From Rhodobacterales bacterium UBA5972 (GTDB taxonomy: Bacteria; Pseudomonadota; Alphaproteobacteria; Rhodobacterales; Rhodobacteraceae): a stretch of DNA of 9,297 nucleotides. Both the position numbers and the translations under genes were made by a program. Positions 1 through 5,195 of this stretch are shown here, piece after piece (the first letter of the stretch is position 1; each line of letters starts with the position of its first letter). Below the pieces are notes generated by a model that saw only the letters and a list, made by a program, of their open reading frames with translations, ran no database searches and was not told the DNA's origin. Location: assembly GCA_002430125.1 (NCBI GenBank), contig DJBQ01000145.1, forward strand, positions 1,791 through 11,087, given 5' to 3'.

Positions 1-387
1 GGCTATGGGCCGCTGACCAAATGGGGCAAAACGGCCGAGGGCGACCTGTCCGGCGTGATCGAACTGCCGATGCCGGTGGGCATTGTCGGCGGGGCGACGC
101 GGGCGCATCCGACCGCACAGATGTGCCTGAAGATCATGGGGGCCACGACGGCAGACCGGCTGGCGCGGGTGATGGCAGCCGTGGGGCTGGTGCAAAACTT
201 TTCCGCGATGCGGGCCCTTGCGACCGAGGGCATCCAGCGCGGCCATATGGGCCTGCACGCGCGCAACGTGGCGGTATCCGTGGGGGCGGTTGGCGACGAG
301 GTTGACGCGGTCGCGTCCGTCATGGTTGGCCAGAAAACGGTACGCGAGGATATCGCCCGCGAGATTCTGGCAGAGATCAGGGGGTGA
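1..387 (+). CDS. mvaA: Hydroxymethylglutaryl-CoA reductase, class II (C-terminal part)
   Basis: The last 128 codons of an HMG-CoA reductase, open at the left edge and ending in TGA. The enzyme interconverts HMG-CoA plus NAD(P)H and mevalonate in the cytosol. The segment matches the C-terminus of the Pseudomonas mevalonii enzyme: ELPMPVGIVGGAT (window residues 21-33), the helix ending RALATEGIQRGHM (71-83), and LHARN (85-89). His82 of the visible part aligns with the catalytic His381 of that enzyme; the catalytic Lys and Asp lie upstream of the window. The class II assignment rests on this match. Whether the enzyme degrades mevalonate or makes it for isoprenoids cannot be told without the upstream genes. 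No gene follows it closely on this strand, so it is probably the last gene of its transcript. No convincing terminator is visible after the stop. Confidence 0.93.
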   Translation, partial: GYGPLTKWGKTAEGDLSGVIELPMPVGIVGGATRAHPTAQMCLKIMGATTADRLARVMAAVGLVQNFSAMRALATEGIQRGHMGLHARNVAVSVGAVGDEVDAVASVMVGQKTVREDIAREILAEIRG

Positions 388-572
388 GCGTGGTGGATGG
401 TGGTGGTAGAGGGGTCGGTGTAGGGGGTGGCGAAACGGAAGTAGCGATTGGAGGAGATTTTGTGGGTGGTTTGAGGGGGGATGATGCTCTTTTTGAGTAA
501 TATTTTCCGACAAAATTCGAGCCAAAAAGTTTCAAAAGTATGTGACCCCAGACCGAGCGCTGTTGATGGTGA

Positions 573-586
573 TTCCAAATTTGGAA
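573..586. repeat. 14-bp perfect palindrome
   Basis: TTCCAAATTTGGAA is a perfect two-fold symmetric site in an otherwise gene-free region. Such a site could bind a dimeric regulator, but no promoter or gene start lies close enough to assign it a target. It may also be chance in an AT-rich stretch. Confidence 0.5.
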
Positions 587-810
587 CAAAAGCCCTTAAA
601 GGGGATGTTGACGCTATACAGGAAATTATTCAACGGTTTGTAATGGTTAGAGTGAATTAGAAAGTGACTTGACAGGCTAATATTTCGATCTAACCGCCTG
701 AAAGTGTTGCATAAACCTTTCTTAAAGCATCAGAATTGTCTTGACGGCGTGGCCTGCTACATGTCACTAATTAAGTGTTGAACTTGTGCTTGTTAGGCAC
801 ATTGAATATG

Positions 811-873
811 CGGCAGGCCGCTGCCGGAGCCAACTAGAGCGCGGTGTTTGCGGCACCGCGCGACCAGTTCCGG
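811..873. other. Two consecutive hairpins, candidate structured RNA element
   Basis: Hairpin one has stem CGGCAG/CTGCCG with loop GCCG (811-826). Hairpin two has stem GCGCGGTG (839-846) and CACCGCGC (854-861) with a 7-nt loop. An outer CCGGA/TCCGG pairing (824-828 with 869-873) could enclose hairpin two as an alternative to the last pairs of hairpin one. The GC-rich stems stand out from AT-rich surroundings. No T-run follows on either strand, so it does not look like a plain terminator. I recognise no known RNA family. A small RNA or a 3' processing structure is possible. Confidence 0.35.
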
Positions 874-995
874 AAGATTACCGATTCTAACCGTATGAAA
901 TCAACGGATTTATTCACTAATTTGACACATTTTGTAGTTGACAGATCTTTAACCCCTATAGGTGGTGAATGCATTATGGCATTAACCTAACCCCC

Positions 996-2144
996 TCACC
1001 TAACCTTCTCCCGCCGCCCCCGTTCCGTCTCGCTCTTCAACTGACCACAGGCGGCCATGATGTCTTCGCCCCTCGGGCGGCGGACGGGTGAGGCGAAGCC
1101 TGCGGCGTTTACAATATCGCCAAACGCGTGGATGCGGTTGTTGCTGCTGCGCTCGTACGGCGCGCCGGGCCATTCGTTGAACGGGATCAGGTTGATCTTG
1201 GCCGGGATGTCGCCGATCAGGTCGACCAGGCGGCGGGCGTCCTCGTCTGAATCGTTGATACCTTTCAGCATCACGTATTCAAAGGTGATACGTTCCGAGT
1301 TTGACAGGCGGGGGTAGGTGCGCAAGGCGGCCAGCAGCGCCTGAATATTCCAACGTTTGTTGATCGGGACAAGGGTGTCGCGCACCGCGTCGGTGGTGGC
1401 GTGAAACGATATGGCGATCATGCAGCCGATCTCGTCGCCGGCCCTTGCGATTTCCGGGACCACGCCGCTGGTGGACAGGGTGATGCGGCGGCGCGACAGG
1501 GATATGCCTTCGGGGTCCATCGCGATTTTCATCGCATCGCGGACGTTGTCGAAATTGTACAACGGCTCGCCCATGCCCATCAGCACGATATTGCTGACAA
1601 GGCGCTTTTCGCCCGGCAGAATGTCCCATTCTTCCAGATCATCACGCGCGATCAGGATTTGGCCGACGATTTCAGCGGTGGTCAGGTTGCGCACCAGTTT
1701 TTGGGTGCCTGTGTGGCAGAACGTACAGCTTAGGGTGCAGCCGACCTGCGACGAAACACACAGGGTGCCGCGGTCTTCTTCGGGGATGTAAACCACCTCG
1801 ACCTCGTGACCGCCATTGATGCGGATCAGGTATTTGCGGGTGCCGTCAGTTGAGACTTGTTTGGTGACGATCTGCGGGCGGGTAACGGTAAAGTTTTCAG
1901 CCAGCAGAACGCGATAATCTTTGGAAAGGTTGGTCATGTGCGCGAAATTCGACACACCCTTTTGATAGATCCAGCCCCACACTTGGCCGACGCGCATTTT
2001 CGCCTGCTTTTCAGGTGTTCCGGCTGCGATCAACGCCTCGAGCAATTGCGGGCGCGTCAGACCCACAAGATTCTGCTTGTCCGCAGGCGCTTCTTTGCGC
2101 GGAACGGTCAGCAGATCGGGGGTGATGGGGGCGGATGTGGTCAT
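996..2144 (-). CDS. rlmN: 23S rRNA (adenine2503-C2)-methyltransferase / tRNA A37 methyltransferase RlmN
   Basis: A radical-SAM enzyme that methylates C2 of A2503 in 23S rRNA, and in many bacteria A37 of some tRNAs. With the ATG at 2144 it has 382 residues, the usual family length. The radical-SAM cluster motif CTLSCTFC gives Cys136, Cys140 and Cys143. Cys129 ([11 protein letters not shown]) and Cys366 (IMAACGQL) sit where E. coli Cys118 and Cys355, the methyl-transfer pair, are expected, with identical spacing of 237. GMGEP (190-194) is the SAM-binding GGE-type motif. The frame could open six codons earlier at a TTG (2162), but that has no ribosome binding site and would lie almost at the predicted transcription start. 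ACAGG precedes the ATG at suitable distance. A good promoter lies at 2174-2202, so the gene is probably transcribed alone. It stops at TGA with no obvious terminator. Confidence 0.97.
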   Translation of the reverse strand: MTTSAPITPDLLTVPRKEAPADKQNLVGLTRPQLLEALIAAGTPEKQAKMRVGQVWGWIYQKGVSNFAHMTNLSKDYRVLLAENFTVTRPQIVTKQVSTDGTRKYLIRINGGHEVEVVYIPEEDRGTLCVSSQVGCTLSCTFCHTGTQKLVRNLTTAEIVGQILIARDDLEEWDILPGEKRLVSNIVLMGMGEPLYNFDNVRDAMKIAMDPEGISLSRRRITLSTSGVVPEIARAGDEIGCMIAISFHATTDAVRDTLVPINKRWNIQALLAALRTYPRLSNSERITFEYVMLKGINDSDEDARRLVDLIGDIPAKINLIPFNEWPGAPYERSSNNRIHAFGDIVNAAGFASPVRRPRGEDIMAACGQLKSETERGRREKVR

Positions 2145-2173
2145 AGGGTGCCTGTCGGTCAATCAAGACCGGC

Positions 2174-2202
2174 GTCATACAGGGTTTTGGGGCAAATGCC
2201 AA
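2174..2202 (-). promoter_or_regulatory. Probable sigma70-type promoter for rlmN
   Basis: On the minus strand TTGGCA (2202-2197) and TATGAC (2179-2174) are separated by exactly 17 bp. They match the -35 and -10 consensus at 5 of 6 and 4 of 6 positions. Transcription would start near 2167, leaving a leader of about 23 nt before the rlmN ATG. This supports the ATG at 2144 over the TTG at 2162. Confidence 0.55.
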
Positions 2203-2211
2203 AGAAATCGG

Positions 2212-2867
2212 CTAGGGCGCTTGGCGGTCGATGAATTCCAGCTGAGCGTTGACGATTGTCTGAAAGGTTGGATCGGACGGCAGGGGAATGTGGTTGTTGC
2301 TGTCAACCTCCAGGAATTCGGCACCCGGAATGCTGGCGGCAATCAGGCGACCCTGGGCCACTGGATTAAGCGATTCGTTGCGGGCATGGATCACCAGCGT
2401 CGGTGTCTTAACCAGTGGCAAGTAGTCGTCCCTGACATCCAAGTGGTCGATGGCCTGTCGGATTGCGACGACGTTTTCAGGTGTAGCCGAGGTAAGCTGG
2501 ATGTCGACAAGGCTGGCAAGTTCGTCATGCGCGGCATCCGGGCAAAACAGCGAGGTAAAAGCGGTCATAAAAGCGCTTTGCGGTTTTCCCCAGCCGGTGC
2601 GTACCAACGTAATCAGGCTGCAGCCTCTTCGCTGGACGCCGGGTCGCGCAGGGCGCGACCAATTGCGGCGCCGCCATAAAGAACCAGTCTGCTGACCCGA
2701 TCCGGGTATTTGGCGGCAACGTAAATGGAAATTGGAACACCTTGCGAAGTGCCGACGAGCGGAAATCTGTCCAGTCCAGCAGCGTCCGCCACTGCGATCA
2801 AGTCACTTCCATAGGGCTTCCTCAAGCGCAACGTTTCGTTTCCCGGCAAATTGAGGTCAGGCATCAA
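2212..2867 (-). pseudogene. Alpha/beta-hydrolase remnant, truncated and frameshifted
   Basis: The C-terminal two-thirds of an alpha/beta hydrolase of the kind often fused to transcriptional-regulator or cyclase domains. Visible: the nucleophile elbow GTSQG, the strand RVSRLVLYGG, then after a frame change VRTGWGKP, FTSLFCPDA, TPTLVIHARN and the catalytic-His segment NNHIPL. Around 2613-2620 one base is missing: the first frame stops (TGA) just after SSEEAAA, and the family sequence continues as ITLVRTGW in the next frame. Near 2833-2842 there is a tandem GTTTC duplication (+5), and near 2805 a probable +1. Together these scramble about eleven codons; undoing both restores GNVALEEALWKDL. The catalytic Asp position reads Glu (ARNES, where the family usually has ARGDA). 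The N-terminal ~90-100 residues expected for the domain are not found upstream of about 2867. It ends at TAG (2212-2214). Confidence 0.85.
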
Positions 2868-2917
2868 ACAAAAGGAAAACCCAAATTACCAACACATCCG
2901 CATATAAAACCCTGCCC

Positions 2918-2922
2918 GGAGG
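2918..2922 (+). promoter_or_regulatory. Ribosome binding site before the 71-codon frame
   Basis: GGAGG sits 4 nt upstream of the ATC at 2927-2929, in the same relation an ATG would normally have. There is no ATG, GTG or TTG in that frame within initiation distance. This strong site is the main reason to think a gene begins, or once began, at 2927. Confidence 0.5.
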
Positions 2923-2926
2923 ATCG

Positions 2927-3142
2927 ATCGACTACGCGTATTATGACAAAAAAGCCCGAGCAATCCGCGGCGTGGATGCTATCCGGTATCTGAAGGCCTG
3001 TCCGTCCTGGGCCGATGGGTTCGGCTTTGACGCCAGCAGTCTTCGCCGGGCGATCCCCAGCCAACGGTCGCTGATCCTTGGACTGATGTTGCCGATAGCT
3101 GCAGCTGCGGTGCGCGGATTGTTTTCATCGCCTGAAGTATAA
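2927..3142 (+). CDS. Hypothetical small protein, ATC in place of start codon
   Basis: An open frame of 71 codons ending in TAA that normal gene callers would miss because it has no standard start. It reads IDYAYYDKKARAIRG at the N-terminus. Residues about 10-24 are a basic, probably helical stretch (KKARAIRGVDAIRYL). PSQRSLIL follows at 45-52, and a hydrophobic segment at about 49-65 (ILGLMLPIAAAAVRGLF) could be a membrane helix. The composition looks like a genuine protein. ATG GAC TAC to ATC GAC TAC is a single change, so the start may be newly lost; alternatively ATC is used weakly. The first standard start inside the frame is GTG at 2972, which has no ribosome binding site. I do not recognise the family with confidence. 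The gene is followed by the hairpin at 3157-3178. Confidence 0.5.
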   Translation: MDYAYYDKKARAIRGVDAIRYLKACPSWADGFGFDASSLRRAIPSQRSLILGLMLPIAAAAVRGLFSSPEV

Positions 3143-3156
3143 TTTTCGGTGGGACT

Positions 3157-3178
3157 AAAGGGGCGTCACTCCCCCTTT
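3157..3178. terminator. Hairpin between convergent genes, possible bidirectional terminator
   Basis: AAAGGGG (3157-3163) and CCCCTTT (3172-3178) form a perfect 7-bp stem with an 8-nt loop. It lies 14 bp after the stop of the small plus-strand frame and 7 bp beyond the stop of the minus-strand IalB-type gene. The flanking T-runs are weak on both strands, so termination efficiency is uncertain. Confidence 0.55.
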
Positions 3179-3185
3179 GGGTCGT

Positions 3186-3722
3186 TTACTGCCCGCCGCT
3201 GCAGCGTTTCTGCGCTTCTTCTAATGCGGCCGTAAACCCGAGCAACGAAAACGTATCCTCGGTTTTTGTGCCACGCGAAGACACGCCAGTTAGGGTCGCA
3301 GCGGCACCGCGTTTAAGCGACGTGATGATTTTGCTGTCCTCGTCTGCCGAAGCAGGCCAAGCCCATTCTCCGTCAACAAACAACTCGAAACTGGCGGAAC
3401 CGATTGTCATATTCACGGTCGTACCCTCATTGAACGGATATCCACCCGTGAAGGATAATTCACCCAGAACATCGGTGCCGGGACGAAATGAAACAAACAG
3501 CAGGATATTGCCACGATTGACGGCAACAACTTTGTCGTCACGCGTATTTACCGCGCTTTTGGGCGCCGAGACGATCCAGCATTCTGTCGGGTTGTCTTCG
3601 ACAAACACACTCCAATCGGTTTTGGCATCGACGCGATTTGTGGAGTCCTGCGCCAGAACGGTTGTTGCAAAGCTAAAAACGGCTGCAACGCTGCCAACAG
3701 TCAGTACCACCCAATTTCTCAT
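3186..3722 (-). CDS. Invasion-associated locus B (IalB) family protein, secreted
   Basis: A 178-residue protein of the IalB family, common as single small periplasmic proteins in Rhodobacterales. Residues 1-24 are a Sec signal peptide: RN, a hydrophobic core (WVVLTVGSVAAVFSFATTV), then VLA before QDS, the likely cleavage site. The mature part opens with WSVFVEDNPTECWIVSAPK (37-55) and contains a glycine-turn SFTGGYPF (90-97), FELFVDGEWAWP (112-123) and the C-terminal FSLLGFTAALEEAQKRC (158-174). Two cysteines, Cys48 and Cys174, could form a disulfide after export. The family is named from Bartonella, where IalB affects erythrocyte entry; in a free-living relative no such role follows, and the molecular function is unknown. 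Start: the ATG at 3722 with AGAGG about 11 nt upstream. It is divergent from the asparaginase gene. Confidence 0.9.
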   Translation of the reverse strand: MRNWVVLTVGSVAAVFSFATTVLAQDSTNRVDAKTDWSVFVEDNPTECWIVSAPKSAVNTRDDKVVAVNRGNILLFVSFRPGTDVLGELSFTGGYPFNEGTTVNMTIGSASFELFVDGEWAWPASADEDSKIITSLKRGAAATLTGVSSRGTKTEDTFSLLGFTAALEEAQKRCSGGQ

Positions 3723-3896
3723 TGTTAATCTGCCTCTTTCGTGCGGTTTACGGTTCGTTTATTCGAAACTCTGGACACTCTGGCCGTTATACGACTACGT
3801 GGCATGAAGTCTAACGCAGTTTCGCCGATTTTCCAGCCAATTCGCGGTTTTCCGCGCAAACTTGAGTCTGAGATAACAAATTGAACGGAGTTTCCA
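3723..3896. other. Divergent intergenic region, likely holds two promoters
   Basis: A 174-bp gap between the starts of the IalB-type gene (-) and the asparaginase gene (+). On the minus strand TATAAC (3791-3786) is a good -10 hexamer, placed to give a leader of about 57 nt for the IalB-type gene, but no good -35 lies 16-18 bp upstream. The near-repeat ACTCTGG-AC-ACTCTGG lies at about 3766-3783. I see no clear plus-strand promoter. Confidence 0.35.
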
Positions 3897-4910
3897 ATGG
3901 TTGAGCCTGAAATCCTTGCTGAAGTGTGGCGTGGGCCGTTTCTTGAATCCCAGCACCGCGGACATGCGGTAATTTGTAATGGGACCGGTGATATTGTTGC
4001 CAGTTGGGGCGATCCCGATCTGGTGTTTCTGCCGAGATCTTCCAGCAAGATGATTCAGGCCCTGCCCTTGATTGAAAGTGGCGCTGCCAATCTGCTGGGG
4101 CTGACGACAGAACATCTGGCGCTTTCCTGTGCCTCGCATCAAGGGGCAGCGATCCATACCGATCGTGTATCAAAGTGGTTGGCCGAACTTGGCTTGACAG
4201 ATGATGCATTCCGCTGCGGCCAACAGGAACCCAGTGACCGTGTGGCGCGCGATGGACTGATTTGTGAAGGTAAAGCGCCTTGTCAAATGCACAACAACTG
4301 CTCGGGAAAACATACTGGATTTCTGACGGTCACCCGGCACCTGAAGGCAGGCCCGGAATATGTTGATCCGGCGCATCCGGTGCAATTGGCAGTACGCGAG
4401 GCGTTTGAGGACCTGACAGGTATGGCCTCGCCCGGTTACGCGATCGATGGTTGTTCGGCTCCGAATTTCGCAACCACGCTGCACGGGATGGCGCGGGCCA
4501 TGGCCAAAATGGCCGCCGGAACAACAGGCAGTGATACACGCAACCTAGCCGCAGCACGGTTGGTTGCAGCGATGGCACGGCATCCTGAATTGGTGGCGGG
4601 CGAAGGTCGTGCCTGCACCGAAATGATGCGGGCGATGGGCGGGCGGGCGTCGATCAAAACCGGGGCCGAGGCGGTGTTTGTGGCGATCCTGCCGGGGCCA
4701 GGATTTGGCATCGCGCTGAAGGTCGAAGACGGCGGCACCCGCGCCGCCGAGGCAGCGGTCGCGGCTTTGCTGGTACGTTTGGGGGTGGCAAATGCGGCCG
4801 ATCCGATGATTGCCAAGCGCCTGAACCCAACCCTTCGCAACTGGCGTGGGATTGAAACTGGTTTCATCAGGGTGACCGACAACATCTGGCAAGACGGACG
4901 GGCGATTTAA
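3897..4910 (+). CDS. L-asparaginase, Rhizobium etli type (asparaginase II family)
   Basis: A 337-residue enzyme of the R. etli-type asparaginase family, which hydrolyses L-asparagine to aspartate and ammonia. It is unrelated in fold to E. coli AnsA/AnsB and resembles serine beta-lactamases. The active-site landmarks known from the R. etli enzyme are present: Arg47-Ser48 and Lys51 in LPRSSSKMIQ, Ser80 in LSCASHQG, and the metal-site Cys135 and Lys138 in MHNNCSGKH. The further cysteine DGCSAPN is Cys186, and the lysine in SIKTGAEAVF is Lys254. There is no signal peptide or membrane segment, so it should be cytosolic. Start: the ATG at 3897 with ACGGAG six bases upstream. It stands alone on its strand and converges with the MscS gene. 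It could feed asparagine nitrogen into metabolism; the preferred substrate is not provable from sequence. Confidence 0.92.
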   Translation: MVEPEILAEVWRGPFLESQHRGHAVICNGTGDIVASWGDPDLVFLPRSSSKMIQALPLIESGAANLLGLTTEHLALSCASHQGAAIHTDRVSKWLAELGLTDDAFRCGQQEPSDRVARDGLICEGKAPCQMHNNCSGKHTGFLTVTRHLKAGPEYVDPAHPVQLAVREAFEDLTGMASPGYAIDGCSAPNFATTLHGMARAMAKMAAGTTGSDTRNLAAARLVAAMARHPELVAGEGRACTEMMRAMGGRASIKTGAEAVFVAILPGPGFGIALKVEDGGTRAAEAAVAALLVRLGVANAADPMIAKRLNPTLRNWRGIETGFIRVTDNIWQDGRAI

Positions 4911-4952
4911 CCGCCTCTGAGTGTTATTGATTCGCATGCCCCGGGCGGTTGT

Positions 4953-5119
4953 CAGTTTTTTCGTGAAAAAACTGCCGGGCCCAACAAAAACCGACCGCAG
5001 GTCGGGCTTTTGGCGGGAGCACTCCGCCCGGCCTTGCCGCGTCCTTAAGGGGGTTCTCCCGCCTGAAATACGACCTTCGGCCGATTTCAGTTGGGCCCGG
5101 CGATTTGCAGGGCAAATCG
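4953..5119. repeat. Symmetric inverted-repeat element (REP/BIME-like) between convergent genes
   Basis: Two 46-nt arms, 4974-5019 and 5056-5101, are reverse complements at 36 of 46 positions around a 36-nt centre. The outermost 12 positions (GCCGGGCCCAAC) and innermost 8 (GGCGGGAG) are perfect. Each arm also contains its own hairpin: CCGACC/GGTCGG (4991-5005) in the left, CTGAAAT/ATTTCAG (5063-5069, 5084-5090) in the right. Abutting each arm outside is a further hairpin: CAGTTTTTTC/GAAAAAACTG (4953-4974) on the left and CGATTTGC/GCAAATCG (5101-5119) on the right. The whole is mirror-symmetric in structure though not in sequence. It lies between the 3' ends of the asparaginase (+) and MscS (-) genes and can terminate both. 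Frames of 63 and 87 codons cross it on opposite strands; they encode similar peptides only because the DNA is an inverted repeat. Confidence 0.75.
4991..5011 (+). terminator. Candidate intrinsic terminator for the asparaginase gene
   Basis: CCGACC-GCA-GGTCGG (4991-5005) is a tight 6-bp GC-rich hairpin followed by GCTTTT. It lies 80 bp after the asparaginase stop, inside the left arm of the inverted-repeat element. CAAAA on its left and TTTTG on its right extend the stem across an internal loop. Confidence 0.5.
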
Positions 5120-5139
5120 GAGTGGTGGGTTTCGCCGAT

Positions 5140-5184
5140 GGCGATCGCCGGAGGATTTCCCGCGAACCCTCAGGATATTTGTAA
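5140..5184. other. Extragenic motif with GGCGATCGCC palindrome
   Basis: GGCGATCGCC (5140-5149) is a 10-bp palindrome, followed by GGAGGATTTCCCGCGAACCC and CTCAGGATATTTG just outside the MscS stop. From memory, similar GGATATTTG-containing stretches recur outside genes in Rhodobacterales genomes; I cannot confirm that here. It may belong to the neighbouring repeat element. Confidence 0.25.
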
Positions 5185-5195
5185 CAGAAAGACGC

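Larger units (their letters stand above)
388..995. other. Long intergenic region without a credible gene
   Basis: About 600 bp between the HMG-CoA reductase stop and the 3' end of rlmN (both genes end here). I see no reading frame with a ribosome binding site and plausible protein on either strand; the minus-strand frames over 3-589 overlap mvaA and have low-complexity composition. From 388 to about 483 the plus strand is strongly G-rich and C-poor. After about 590 the sequence is AT-richer than its neighbours. It holds a 14-bp palindrome (573-586), a short dyad CCCTTAAAGGG near 593-603, and two consecutive hairpins (811-873). TTGACA-like hexamers occur at 669-674, 922-927 and 938-943, but none has a good -10 at normal spacing. 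It may be a decayed locus or hold a small RNA; nothing visible decides this. Confidence 0.6.

Noticed and set aside
3..589. Minus-strand frames of 191 and 70 codons over the mvaA end and the following gap
   Set aside because: They overlap the well-supported mvaA on the opposite strand and have Ser/Thr/Pro/Ala-rich low-complexity composition from antisense G-rich DNA, with no family resemblance.
922..961. TTGACA at 922-927 and 938-943 with TATAG near 957-961
   Set aside because: The spacing between hexamers is wrong for both (about 29 and 13 bp), and there is no gene start downstream on this strand.
967..982. AATGC/GCATT hairpin just past the rlmN stop
   Set aside because: A 5-bp AT-rich stem with no T-run on the minus strand is too weak to call a terminator.
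1401..2234. Several plus-strand frames of 110-126 codons
   Set aside because: They are antisense to rlmN, whose catalytic motifs are complete; the products have shadow-type composition.
2077..2679. Plus-strand frame of 200 codons
   Set aside because: It is antisense to the rlmN start and the hydrolase remnant, both of which match known families. It persists because decayed coding sequence often leaves long shadow frames.
3268..3807. Plus-strand frame of 179 codons
   Set aside because: Antisense to the IalB-type gene, which has a signal peptide, a ribosome binding site and a recognisable family pattern.
4921..5184. Opposite-strand frames of 87 and 63 codons with similar peptides (RRSGFWRE against RRSYFRRE; FSWARRF against FCWARQF)
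   Set aside because: The similarity comes from the DNA being an inverted repeat read from both sides, not from two related proteins. No ribosome binding site supports either.
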